Positions 1 through 7,661 of a DNA stretch of 64,000 nt are shown here, one piece after another. The notes beneath the pieces were generated by a model. It saw only the letters and a list, made by a program, of their open reading frames with translations. It was not told the origin of the DNA and did no database searches. Numbering within the stretch: the first letter of the stretch is position 1; the number at the start of each line of letters is the position of its first letter. A program made the position numbers and the translations under genes. Where the stretch lies: NCBI GenBank assembly GCA_964576515.1, contig CAZNUW010000006.1, positions 124,001-188,000 on the forward strand. The letters are read 5' to 3'. Origin of the DNA: SHVO01 sp964576515 (GTDB lineage: Bacteria > Pseudomonadota > Alphaproteobacteria > Rhodospirillales > Rhodospirillaceae).

Positions 1-140
1 AACAGGGCGACCTGTCGAAGATGTGGGTGCTACGCCGCATCCTGGATCCGATGGGCGTTCAGGACGGTATGGAGTTCCTGCTCGACAAGCTGCGGGATTC
101 CAAGAACAACGGCGAGTTCTTCGACCGGATGAACAAGTAG
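1..140 (+). CDS. rho: Transcription termination factor Rho, C-terminal end (partial)
   Basis: The reading frame starting at base 3 gives 45 codons ending in TAG at 138-140. The peptide runs through MWVLRRILDPMG and EFLLDKLRDSKNNGEFFDRMNK-type residues, which matches the extreme C-terminus of the Rho hexameric RNA helicase (ATPase/RecA domain end). Everything upstream lies outside the window. Rho next to mnmE/mnmG/parAB is the usual alphaproteobacterial order near the chromosome origin. No clear intrinsic terminator follows it; the next gene is convergent and begins 42 bases away. Confidence 0.9.
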   Translation, partial: QGDLSKMWVLRRILDPMGVQDGMEFLLDKLRDSKNNGEFFDRMNK

Positions 141-182
141 CCGTACGACGAGATCGTCGGCGGCGGCTACCGTTCCCGCAGT

Positions 183-1181
183 TTATATCTTGAGAATCGT
201 CGAGCCTGTCGTCTGGCGGGCTTCCAGGGCGACGTGCGCTTTCGCGGCGTCTTCCAGCGCATAGATTTGGCCGATATCGATTTTCACCGCGCCGGATTTC
301 ACAACCGCGAACAGCGCCTCGCATCCGCGCAAAAGATCGGCCCGCGCGGCGACAAAGTGACCGAGGACCGGACGCGTTACCATCAGTGAGCCCTTGGCCG
401 CGAGGGTCAGCGGCTCAACGGCCGGCGGCGGGCCGGACGCATTCCCGAAAGTGATCATAAGCCCGCGCGGCAGAAGGCAGTCGAGCGACTTCATAAATGT
501 ATCTTTGCCGACGCCGTCGAAAACAACCGAGACGCCTTTCCCGCCGGTGAGCTCACGCACTTTGGTGACCCAATCCTCGCTTTTATAAAGAATGGTGTGG
601 GCGCAGCCCGCGTCGCGGGCGAGTTTCGCCTTGTCTTCCGAGCCGACGGTTCCGATCACCGTGATGCCCAGATGTTTGGCCCACTGGGCGAGGATGAGGC
701 CGATTCCCCCGGCGGCGGCGTGTAAAAGCACCGTTTCTCCGGCGTTGATCTTGCGGATCTCGAACAGGAGATACCAGACCGTGAGACCGCGCAGCATCAT
801 CGCGGCGGCCTGGTCGTCGCCGACGCCGTCGGGGATCTTCACGGTGCGTTCGGCCGGAAACACGCGCTCGGCGGCATAGCTGCCCACCGGACCGTTCCCG
901 TAAGCGACGCGGTCGCCCACCTTGAGGTCCGCGACACCCGGTCCGACCGCGGTGATTTTTCCGGCGCCCTCGGACCCGGGGATGAAGGCGATATCGCCCC
1001 GGCCTTGAACCGCGACCGGCAGCTTGTAGAGGCCGGTGCGGTGGTAGGTGTCGATATAATTCACACCGGCGTAGGTCTGGGCGATGCGGACTTCGCCCGG
1101 TCCGGGCTCGCCCACCGGAACGTCGGTGAGTTGCATGACATCAGGACCGCCGTAGGTTTGAACGAGGATTGCTTTGCTCAT
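183..1181 (-). CDS. NADPH:quinone oxidoreductase, zinc-independent MDR family
   Basis: The product is 332 residues, the normal size for the QorA-type branch of the medium-chain dehydrogenase/reductase superfamily, which reduces quinones using NADPH in the cytoplasm. Visible features are the N-terminal GroES-like fold with PGPGEVRI, the family signature region around IPGSEGAGKI, and the Rossmann glycine motif HAAAGGIGLILAQ. The zinc-ligand pattern of alcohol dehydrogenases is absent. The reading frame continues upstream without a stop, but the start MSKAILVQ at 1181 is right because it overlaps the ogt stop by ATGA, giving translational coupling, and because family members begin here. It forms a minus-strand operon with ogt and the DUF255 gene. 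The exact physiological quinone is not deducible. Confidence 0.9.
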   Translation of the reverse strand: MSKAILVQTYGGPDVMQLTDVPVGEPGPGEVRIAQTYAGVNYIDTYHRTGLYKLPVAVQGRGDIAFIPGSEGAGKITAVGPGVADLKVGDRVAYGNGPVGSYAAERVFPAERTVKIPDGVGDDQAAAMMLRGLTVWYLLFEIRKINAGETVLLHAAAGGIGLILAQWAKHLGITVIGTVGSEDKAKLARDAGCAHTILYKSEDWVTKVRELTGGKGVSVVFDGVGKDTFMKSLDCLLPRGLMITFGNASGPPPAVEPLTLAAKGSLMVTRPVLGHFVAARADLLRGCEALFAVVKSGAVKIDIGQIYALEDAAKAHVALEARQTTGSTILKI

Positions 1182-1630
1182 AGGGGCATCATCGCCTTTT
1201 CGAGTTCGAGGAGCGCGATCTTGGTGTCCACGCCGCCGGCGCCGGAATACCCGCCGAGGCCGTTGGCCGCCACAACACGGTGGCAAGGAATGATAACAGG
1301 CAGGCGATTGCGGCCGCAGGCGGTGCCGACGGACTGTGCGCTCGCGTTCAGGCGTTTGGCGATATCGCCATAGGTGCGCGTGCGGCCCGCGGGGATTTTC
1401 AGCATCTCGCGCCAGACCTGTTTCTGGAACGTCGTCCCTTCGACGTGCAGCGGTAGATCGAAAGCCTCGAGCGCGCCGTCGAAATACGCCTCCATCTGGC
1501 GTTTGGCTTCTTTCAGAAGCGGTGTCGCTTTCTGATCGCGCGCCCATCCCCAATCGACCGAGACGATCTTGCCGTCGTCTTCGCTCAAGGTGATGTCGCC
1601 GACCGGCGTATGCAAGGAGAGTTGGGACAT
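1178..1630 (-). CDS. ogt: Methylated-DNA--protein-cysteine methyltransferase
   Basis: This is a 150-residue O6-alkylguanine-DNA alkyltransferase, a suicide repair protein that moves the alkyl group from O6-methylguanine to its own cysteine. The diagnostic PCHRV motif is at residues 115-119, so Cys116 is the acceptor, and it is preceded by the DNA-binding helix region around YGDIAKRLNASAQSVGTACG. The length fits the short Ogt/MGMT form without the Ada regulatory domain. The stop overlaps the downstream quinone oxidoreductase start by four bases, and the start lies about 10 bases from the end of the DUF255 gene, so the three are probably co-transcribed. Confidence 0.94.
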   Translation of the reverse strand: MSQLSLHTPVGDITLSEDDGKIVSVDWGWARDQKATPLLKEAKRQMEAYFDGALEAFDLPLHVEGTTFQKQVWREMLKIPAGRTRTYGDIAKRLNASAQSVGTACGRNRLPVIIPCHRVVAANGLGGYSGAGGVDTKIALLELEKAMMPL

Positions 1631-1639
1631 GGCGGCACC

Positions 1640-3697
1640 TTAGGACGATCGTAGAATCCGTTCGAGTCCTTCGCGCGTGGTTTGCGGCAACGAGCAGGAC
1701 GGACCCCGGCAAACATAAGCGGTTGCCGTTCCTTCGCCAGCCCCTTTGTCCGTGGTCTTGCCATACGCGGGGTGCATATCCGGAAGCGTTGCGCCGGGCG
1801 CGACCACATCGACGATCAGATTGGGAAGCGAGACGTGCTTCAAGCCCGCGAGCAGGTTTTCGGTCGCATCCTCGCCGCGCGCGCCGACAATCACGACCTG
1901 GAGGCCCCGTTCCAGGAGCTCATAGCCGTTCAACACCGTGACGCCATGGGGGAAGGTCTTCATGACCTCGACGGCAAGGGCGTCGATGGTTGTCGTCGCG
2001 CGCATCCGATAGACCTGCTTCCCGGTGAGATAAAAAGCGCGGGCGAGCGCCAGCACCATGGCGCCGTTTCCCGACGGGACCGCGCTGTCGCTGGCGTTCT
2101 TTGTCCGCAGGAGAAGATCACGCGCGTCGGCCGCGGTGAAAAAATATCCGCCATCGTCCTCGTCCCAATAGAGCGCGTTGGTCAATTCGATCCACTGTTC
2201 GGCCTGGGTGAGATAGCCGGCGTCGCCGGTCGCGGTGTGAAGCGCGAGGGCGGCGTTGATCATATTGGCGTAATCGTCGAGCATCGCCGAGGTCTGCAGG
2301 CGTTCCCCGCGAAAGGAATGACCGAGACGAACCCGTCCGTCCGCGTCCGTCCAGGTCATCGTGCCGATGACGGCCGCGAAGACGCCGCGTGCGTGGGCGA
2401 CCCATGACGGTTCGCCGAAAGCGGACCCGGCCCGTGCGAGGGCCGCGATCGCAAGCCCGTTCCAGTCGGCAAGGATTTTGCCGTCGCGCTGCGGCGGAAC
2501 GCGTTTCACGCGCGCCGCCAGCAGAACGTCACGGGCTTTCGCCAAACGTCCGGCGTCGTCGGGCGAGACCGACGCGCCCCGGGCGTGAGAGCGGTTCAAG
2601 ATGTTGCGGCCTTCCCAGTTGCCTTGCGGCGTCACGCCGTAGGCCGTCTTGAAGAAGGAGGCTTCGGCGCCCAACGCCGCATCGATCTCCGCGTCGGTCC
2701 AGACGTAGAACTTGCCTTCCTCACCTTCGGAATCGGCGTCGAGGGCGGCCGTGAACGCACCGGTCTCGCCGGTCATGTCGCGAATCAGCCAGGCGATGGT
2801 TTCGCGCACACGGGTTTCCAACAGCGGGTCTTGGGTGTGCTGCCATACCAGCGTCATCAGATCGACGAGCTGCGCATTGTCGTAAAGCATCTTCTCGAAG
2901 TGCGGCACCAGCCACTCGGCGTCGGTGGCGTAGCGGGCGAAGCCGCCGCCCAAGTGATCGTAGATGCCGCCTTCGCACATGTGCGTCAGCGTTGTGGTGA
3001 CGATGGCGGCAAAGCGGTCGTTGTCCGTGCGGCGGAACGCGCGCCACAGAAACTCGAAGACAAAAGGCATCGGGAATTTCGGCGCGCCCGCCATGCCGCC
3101 CGCGGAGGCGTCGATATAGTCCAGCAGCCGCGTGGCGGCGGTGTCCAGGAGATCGAACGAGAGACCGTCGCGCAGGCGTTCCTGGGTACTGTTCGCGATG
3201 GCCGCCGTGATCTCATCGCCATGCGCGGCGACTTCCGCTTTGCGCTCGCGCCAGACCGTTTCGATATGGGCGATCACGTGCGGCAAACTGGGACGCCCGT
3301 AGGCCGGCGCCGGCGGAAAATAGGTGCCCCCGAAAAATGGCTTCCCATCCGGGGCGAGGAACATCGTGAGCGGCCAGCCGCCCTGCTCGCCCATGAGGGC
3401 CAGGGCTTTCTGGTAAATGGCGTCGATATCGGGCCGTTCCTCGCGGTCCACCTTTACGTTGACAAAAGCCTTGTTCATCGCCGCGGCGATGGCCTCGTCC
3501 TCGAAACACTCATGGGCCATCACGTGGCACCAGTGACAGGCGGAATATCCCACCGACAGCAACACCGGCACGTCGCGCGCCTTGGCCGCGGCGAAGGCCG
3601 CGTCCGACCACGGCCACCAGTGGACGGGATTGTCCTTGTGCTGGAGCAGGTAGGGGCTCGTCTCTTCATTGAGGCGGTTGCGATTGTCGCCGGACAT
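1640..3697 (-). CDS. DUF255 / spermatogenesis-associated-20-like thioredoxin-fold protein
   Basis: This 685-residue protein has the YyaL/SPATA20 architecture: an N-terminal thioredoxin-like DUF255 domain (about residues 1-165) followed by a six-hairpin glycosidase-like alpha/alpha barrel. The N-terminus shows the family hallmark RLNEETSPYLLQHKDNPV and a CHWC redox-type motif at residues 54-57. Later parts contain the family signatures GGWPLTMFLAPDGKPF and WEGRNIL. The biochemical function of the family is not established; a redox or sugar-related role is only inference. It is the first gene of a minus-strand group with ogt and the quinone oxidoreductase. Three imperfect tandem copies of a 14-15 base unit (CTCTATGCG..GGG) occupy 3699-3735 just upstream of the start. 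Confidence 0.88.
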   Translation of the reverse strand: MSGDNRNRLNEETSPYLLQHKDNPVHWWPWSDAAFAAAKARDVPVLLSVGYSACHWCHVMAHECFEDEAIAAAMNKAFVNVKVDREERPDIDAIYQKALALMGEQGGWPLTMFLAPDGKPFFGGTYFPPAPAYGRPSLPHVIAHIETVWRERKAEVAAHGDEITAAIANSTQERLRDGLSFDLLDTAATRLLDYIDASAGGMAGAPKFPMPFVFEFLWRAFRRTDNDRFAAIVTTTLTHMCEGGIYDHLGGGFARYATDAEWLVPHFEKMLYDNAQLVDLMTLVWQHTQDPLLETRVRETIAWLIRDMTGETGAFTAALDADSEGEEGKFYVWTDAEIDAALGAEASFFKTAYGVTPQGNWEGRNILNRSHARGASVSPDDAGRLAKARDVLLAARVKRVPPQRDGKILADWNGLAIAALARAGSAFGEPSWVAHARGVFAAVIGTMTWTDADGRVRLGHSFRGERLQTSAMLDDYANMINAALALHTATGDAGYLTQAEQWIELTNALYWDEDDGGYFFTAADARDLLLRTKNASDSAVPSGNGAMVLALARAFYLTGKQVYRMRATTTIDALAVEVMKTFPHGVTVLNGYELLERGLQVVIVGARGEDATENLLAGLKHVSLPNLIVDVVAPGATLPDMHPAYGKTTDKGAGEGTATAYVCRGPSCSLPQTTREGLERILRSS

Positions 3698-3845
3698 TCT
3701 CTATGCGCTGGGCTCTATGCGATGGGGCTCTATGGAATTTGGGGTTTCATGGACAAAGGGTGCCGGGGGGCCTTACCTTGGGGGACCGGTTACCTTAGGC
3801 GTCCCATCCCGTCACTTCCATCCTCTTTAACCGCGCGAGACCGAC

Positions 3846-4088
3846 ATGAAGATCACCATCAATATCGACTGTTCGCCTGAAGAAGCGCGCTCGTTCATGG
3901 GATTGCCCGACGTGGCGCCGTTCCAGAACGCGATGCTGGACGAGATGAAGAACAACATCCAAAAAGCCGCCTCCGCCATGGAGCCGGAAGCGATGTTGAA
4001 GACTTTGTTCCCGTTACAGTCGGAAGGCATGGCGGAGCTCCAGAGAGCGTTCTGGGGCCAGTTCATGGGAAAGACCGGAGGAAAATGA
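3846..4088 (+). CDS. DUF6489 family small protein
   Basis: An 80-residue acidic/amphipathic protein starting MKITINIDCSPEEARSFMGL and ending near MGKTGGK. It resembles the DUF6489 family, which sits just upstream of mnmE in many alphaproteobacteria. It has no signal peptide, membrane segment or recognisable catalytic motif. Its stop codon overlaps the mnmE start (ATGA at 4085-4088), so the two are translationally coupled and probably one transcription unit. The function is unknown; the fixed position suggests a link to tRNA modification or to polyhydroxyalkanoate-granule-type small proteins, but neither can be shown here. Confidence 0.82.
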   Translation: MKITINIDCSPEEARSFMGLPDVAPFQNAMLDEMKNNIQKAASAMEPEAMLKTLFPLQSEGMAELQRAFWGQFMGKTGGK

Positions 4089-5410
4089 GTTTCGAGACGA
4101 TCTTCGCGCTGGCCTCGGCTCCGGGGCGCGCGGGAATCGCGGTGGTACGTGTGTCGGGCCCGCAAACGCGCGCGGCACTTGAGGCGCTCGGCTGTAACGT
4201 TCCCGAACCGCGCCGCGCGACGCGCGCCAGATTTCACGATGCCGGCGGCGCGCTCATCGACGATGGATTGATTCTTTGGTTCCCGGCCCCGCACAGTTTC
4301 ACCGGGGAGGATGTCGCCGAGTTGCACGTGCATGGCGGCCGCGCGGTGATCGCGTATCTGTCCGAGACGCTTGCCGCGCTCAACGACGTTCGTCCCGCGG
4401 AAGCCGGTGAATTCACCCGGCGCGCGTTCGAGAACGGAAAGTTCGATCTTACCCAGGCCGAGGCGCTGGCGGACCTGATCGACGCGGAGACGCGCGCGCA
4501 GCAGCGCCAGGCCTTGCGCCAGATGGGCGGCGCGTTGAAGGAACTCTATGACGACTGGCGTCATCGGCTCGTGCAGGCCCTGGCCCATCTTGAAGCCGTG
4601 ATCGATTTCCCAGACGAGGATCTTCCACCGGACGTGGATGCGCGCCTGTGGGGACAGGTGGCGGACCTGCGCAACGAGATCGCCGCGCATCTTGACGATA
4701 AACAGAGGGGCGAACGCACACGCGAAGGCGTGCATGTCGCCATCATCGGCCCGCCGAACGCGGGCAAGTCGAGTCTCTTGAATGCGCTGGTTCGCCGGGA
4801 CGCGGCGATTGTGTCCGACATCCCGGGCACGACGCGCGATGTGATCGAGGTGCATCTCGATCTCGGCGGATACGCCGTCACCATCGCCGACACGGCGGGT
4901 TTGCGCGACGCGGGCGATGTCATCGAGGACGAAGGGATCCGGCGCGCGCACAAGCGGGCGCGCGAGGCCGATCTCAAGATCGCGCTGTTCGACGGCGCAC
5001 GGTTCCCCGCGCGCGATGGCGCGACCGAAGCCTTGCGCGATGCGCGCACCCTCGCGGTGGTGAACAAGGCCGACTTGTTGCGCGATCAAAAACAGTTCGA
5101 TCCGCGCGAAGGCCTGCACTTCATTTCAGTGAAAAGCGGATTTGGGGTCGCGGCGTTTCTCGTCGCGCTTGAGGCGCGGGTGCGCGACGAAAGCGACGCC
5201 GGCGCGAGCGCGCCCTTGACCCGGGCGCGCCACCGCGTCGCCCTGGAGGAATGCCGCAACGCGCTCGACCGCGCGCGCAACGCCCCTCTCCCGGAACTCG
5301 CGGCTGAGGATTTACGTTTGGCGGCGCGCGCCCTCGGACGGCTCACGGGCCGAGTCGATGTCGATGAAATCCTGGATGTGGTCTTCCGCGACTTCTGTAT
5401 CGGAAAATAG
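4085..5410 (+). CDS. mnmE: tRNA uridine-5-carboxymethylaminomethyl(34) synthesis GTPase MnmE
   Basis: A 441-residue G protein that, with MnmG, installs cmnm5/nm5 on wobble U34 of certain tRNAs in the cytoplasm. The N-terminal formyl-tetrahydrofolate-binding domain starts TIFALASAPGRAGIAVVRVSG. The inserted Ras-like G domain has G1 GPPNAGKSS at residues 222-230, then TTRD, DTAG and NKAD. The C-terminus ends FCIGK, with the family's catalytic cysteine motif intact. The length is slightly short of the E. coli 454 residues but all parts are present. It is coupled to the upstream DUF6489 gene by a 4-base overlap. mnmG follows on the same strand, after a small opposite-strand gene. Confidence 0.97.
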   Translation: MSFETIFALASAPGRAGIAVVRVSGPQTRAALEALGCNVPEPRRATRARFHDAGGALIDDGLILWFPAPHSFTGEDVAELHVHGGRAVIAYLSETLAALNDVRPAEAGEFTRRAFENGKFDLTQAEALADLIDAETRAQQRQALRQMGGALKELYDDWRHRLVQALAHLEAVIDFPDEDLPPDVDARLWGQVADLRNEIAAHLDDKQRGERTREGVHVAIIGPPNAGKSSLLNALVRRDAAIVSDIPGTTRDVIEVHLDLGGYAVTIADTAGLRDAGDVIEDEGIRRAHKRAREADLKIALFDGARFPARDGATEALRDARTLAVVNKADLLRDQKQFDPREGLHFISVKSGFGVAAFLVALEARVRDESDAGASAPLTRARHRVALEECRNALDRARNAPLPELAAEDLRLAARALGRLTGRVDVDEILDVVFRDFCIGK

Positions 5411-5412
5411 AT

Positions 5413-5664
5413 CTAAGACCGCCACTTCCCTTCGCCCAAGATCCAGTCGAGCCACCGTCGCGGCAGGACGTCCGTGATGTACTGGGGCGGATGGATCGAG
5501 TCGCCCTTGGCGCGGGCGAAAGCCCATAAAACCAGAGCCGTGAAGGCGCCCCAAAGGACGAATCGGAGGGCGATGGCCGCGGAATCGAGGGTGCGCCCGG
5601 CGCCGGTTTCGGCCGCCAGGGCAATAAAAAAGAAAATCCCGAAATAAATGAGCCAGCGTCTCAC
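5413..5664 (-). CDS. Small hypothetical membrane protein
   Basis: An 83-residue protein convergent with mnmE, with only two bases between the stops. It has two hydrophobic stretches, roughly residues 4-21 (LIYFGIFFFIALAAETG) and 32-49 (FVLWGAFTALVLWAF), followed by a soluble basic tail, so an inner-membrane protein with two spans is likely. No family was recognised. Codon use is compatible with its neighbours. A chance frame cannot be excluded, but the hydrophobic pattern and ATG start favour a real gene. Confidence 0.55.
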   Translation of the reverse strand: MRRWLIYFGIFFFIALAAETGAGRTLDSAAIALRFVLWGAFTALVLWAFARAKGDSIHPPQYITDVLPRRWLDWILGEGKWRS

Positions 5665-5684
5665 GGGACAAGAGTACAGGAATC

Positions 5685-5713
5685 TTGGTCACACGGCGCA
5701 CCCGCGATATAAG
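5685..5713 (+). promoter_or_regulatory. Predicted sigma70 promoter of mnmG
   Basis: TTGGTC (5685-5690) and TATAAG (5708-5713) are separated by exactly 17 bases. Transcription would begin near 5720, about 34 bases before the chosen mnmG start. The -10 matches five of six consensus positions; the -35 matches only the TTG core. Confidence 0.5.
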
Positions 5714-5725
5714 GGCCGCGCATTC

Positions 5726-5734
5726 TTATCCACA
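5726..5734 (+). promoter_or_regulatory. Consensus DnaA box in the mnmG leader
   Basis: TTATCCACA is an exact match to the 9-mer DnaA-binding consensus, followed by GTTTTT. A related TTATCCATG lies at 5749-5757 over the mnmG start codon. The box falls just after the predicted transcription start, so bound DnaA could affect mnmG expression. A lone box does not make an origin. Confidence 0.5.
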
Positions 5735-5753
5735 GTTTTTCCCGGACTTATCC

Positions 5754-7661
5754 ATGGATCCGACGCTGCAGGCGACACGGGGGAGCGTTTCATACGACGT
5801 GATCGTCGTCGGCGGCGGCCATGCGGGCTGTGAAGCCGCGGCGGCGGCGGCGCGCACGGGCGCGCGCACCCTGCTTGTCACCCATAAGGTCGAGACCATC
5901 GGCCAGATGTCATGCAATCCCGCCATTGGCGGCTTGGCGAAGGGCCATCTGGTCCGCGAGATCGACGCTCTCGACGGCATCATGGGCCGGGCCACCGACC
6001 TGGGCGGCATCCAGTTTCGGATGTTGAACCAGTCGAAAGGCCCCGCGGTCCGGGGTCCGCGCGCTCAAGCCGACCGCAAACTCTATCGGAATGCGGTTCA
6101 ACACCTGCTCGCGGAACAGCCCAATCTCGATATTCGAGCCGGCGGCATCGAAGATTTATTAATAAAATCAGATAGTTGTGGAGTTTGCGGCGTGGTGGCC
6201 GCCGACGGGACGGAAATCCGGGCCGGCGCCGTTGTCCTGACCACCGGCACCTTCCTTAACGGCTTGATTCATCGGGGAGAAAGCAGGATTCCCGCCGGCC
6301 GCATCGGCGAGGCGCCCGCCCTTGGTTTGTCGAACACCCTAAAACGCCTCGATTTTGCGGTCGGCCGCCTGAAGACCGGCACGCCGCCCCGCCTCGACGG
6401 GCGCACCATCGACTGGAAGAGCCTGGAGAGTCAGCCGGGCGACGAGCCGCCGCTGCCCTTCTCCTTCATGACCGACCGGATCACGAATCCGCAGGTCGCT
6501 TGTGGCGTCACCTATACGACCCCGGTCAGCCATGCCCTGATCCTGGCCAATAAGAGCCGGGCGCCGATGTATAACGGGCAGATCCAGAGCGCCGGGCCCC
6601 GCTATTGCCCCTCTATCGAAGATAAGGTGGTGCGCTTTTCGGACCGCGAGCGGCACCAAATTTTCCTGGAACCTGAAGGACTTGACGACGATACCGTCTA
6701 TCCGAACGGGATCTCCACCTCGCTTCCGGACGACGTTCAGCGGGCTCTGCTCAAGACCATCGCGGGGCTCGAGAACGCGGTTATGCTCCAGGCCGGTTAC
6801 GCGATTGAATACGATTACGTGGACCCCCGGGAACTTCACCCGACCCTCGAAACCCGCAAGGTCGCCGGCCTCTACTTCGCCGGACAGATCAACGGGACGA
6901 CGGGTTATGAGGAAGCCGCCGCCCAAGGCCTGATCGCCGGGCTCAACGCCGCACGCAAAGTCGGCCAGGCGGCGCCGGTCACCTTTGATCGCGCCGAAGG
7001 CTATCTCGGGGTGATGGTCGATGACTTGACGACTCTGGGCACCAGCGAGCCCTATCGCATGTTCACCTCCCGGGCCGAATATCGCCTGCAATTACGGGCG
7101 GATAACGCCGATTTACGCCTGACCGAGAAGGGCATCGCGGCGGGTTGCGTGGGATCCGCGCGGGCGCGGCATCTGCGCGCCAAGAAAGAAGAGTTGGCGA
7201 CGGTCCGGGCCAAACTGTTGGAAATCGCCCTTTCCCCGACGGAGCTTCAGAAGCACGGTATCGCCGTCAATCAGGACGGAATCCGCCGGAGCGGCGTAGC
7301 GCTCCTGGCGATGCCGGACATGCCCTATACCCGCTTGCGCACCTACTTCCCCGATCTGCCCGACGCCACGGCGGCTGTGGTCGAACAGGTGGAGATCGAA
7401 GCGCGCTATGCGGGGTATATGGAGCGTCAGACCGCCGATATCCGGGCCTTCCGGCGGGATGAGGCGCTGCGGCTGCCCGCCGACCTCGACGTGGACGCCG
7501 TCGGCGGCCTGTCGACGGAAGTGCGGGTGAAGCTCAAGGCCGCGAAGCCCGTGACCCTTGGCGCCGCCGCGCGCATCCCCGGCGTGACGCCGGCGGCCCT
7601 CACCGCCCTCCTGCGCCATGTGCGGCGCGAAAAGGATGCGGATATCGCCGCCGCCGGCTGA
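5754..7661 (+). CDS. mnmG: tRNA uridine-5-carboxymethylaminomethyl(34) synthesis enzyme MnmG (GidA)
   Basis: The FAD-dependent partner of MnmE. The complex modifies C5 of wobble uridine 34 using methylene-tetrahydrofolate, FAD and NADH. With the start at 5754 it has 635 residues, normal for the family. The FAD dinucleotide-binding motif YDVIVVGGGHAGCEAA lies at about residues 14-29. Family signatures MSCNPAIGGLAKGHLVREIDA and TGTFLNG follow, and RTP/AQINGTTGYEEAAAQG-type residues mark the second half. The frame could extend upstream to 5685, but that would run through the predicted promoter and DnaA box, so MDPTLQ at 5754 is preferred. A short AT-rich stretch at 6157-6178 is unusual for this GC-rich gene but stays in frame. 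Confidence 0.95.
   Translation: MDPTLQATRGSVSYDVIVVGGGHAGCEAAAAAARTGARTLLVTHKVETIGQMSCNPAIGGLAKGHLVREIDALDGIMGRATDLGGIQFRMLNQSKGPAVRGPRAQADRKLYRNAVQHLLAEQPNLDIRAGGIEDLLIKSDSCGVCGVVAADGTEIRAGAVVLTTGTFLNGLIHRGESRIPAGRIGEAPALGLSNTLKRLDFAVGRLKTGTPPRLDGRTIDWKSLESQPGDEPPLPFSFMTDRITNPQVACGVTYTTPVSHALILANKSRAPMYNGQIQSAGPRYCPSIEDKVVRFSDRERHQIFLEPEGLDDDTVYPNGISTSLPDDVQRALLKTIAGLENAVMLQAGYAIEYDYVDPRELHPTLETRKVAGLYFAGQINGTTGYEEAAAQGLIAGLNAARKVGQAAPVTFDRAEGYLGVMVDDLTTLGTSEPYRMFTSRAEYRLQLRADNADLRLTEKGIAAGCVGSARARHLRAKKEELATVRAKLLEIALSPTELQKHGIAVNQDGIRRSGVALLAMPDMPYTRLRTYFPDLPDATAAVVEQVEIEARYAGYMERQTADIRAFRRDEALRLPADLDVDAVGGLSTEVRVKLKAAKPVTLGAAARIPGVTPAALTALLRHVRREKDADIAAAG

Noticed and set aside
1182..1712. 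Upstream extension of the quinone oxidoreductase frame to 1712
   Set aside because: It overlaps ogt entirely, is arginine-rich antisense-like sequence, and the family start is at 1181.
3699..3735. Three short tandem copies of CTCTATGCG..GGG
   Set aside because: Too short and imperfect to call a functional repeat; probably replication slippage upstream of the DUF255 gene.
5685..5757. Chromosome origin of replication at the DnaA box
   Set aside because: Only one exact box and one near-box occur, with no AT-rich unwinding region or box cluster. The origin probably lies left of the window.
6157..6178. AT-rich insertion in mnmG
   Set aside because: It stays in frame in a surface-loop-like variable part of MnmG and shows no element ends.
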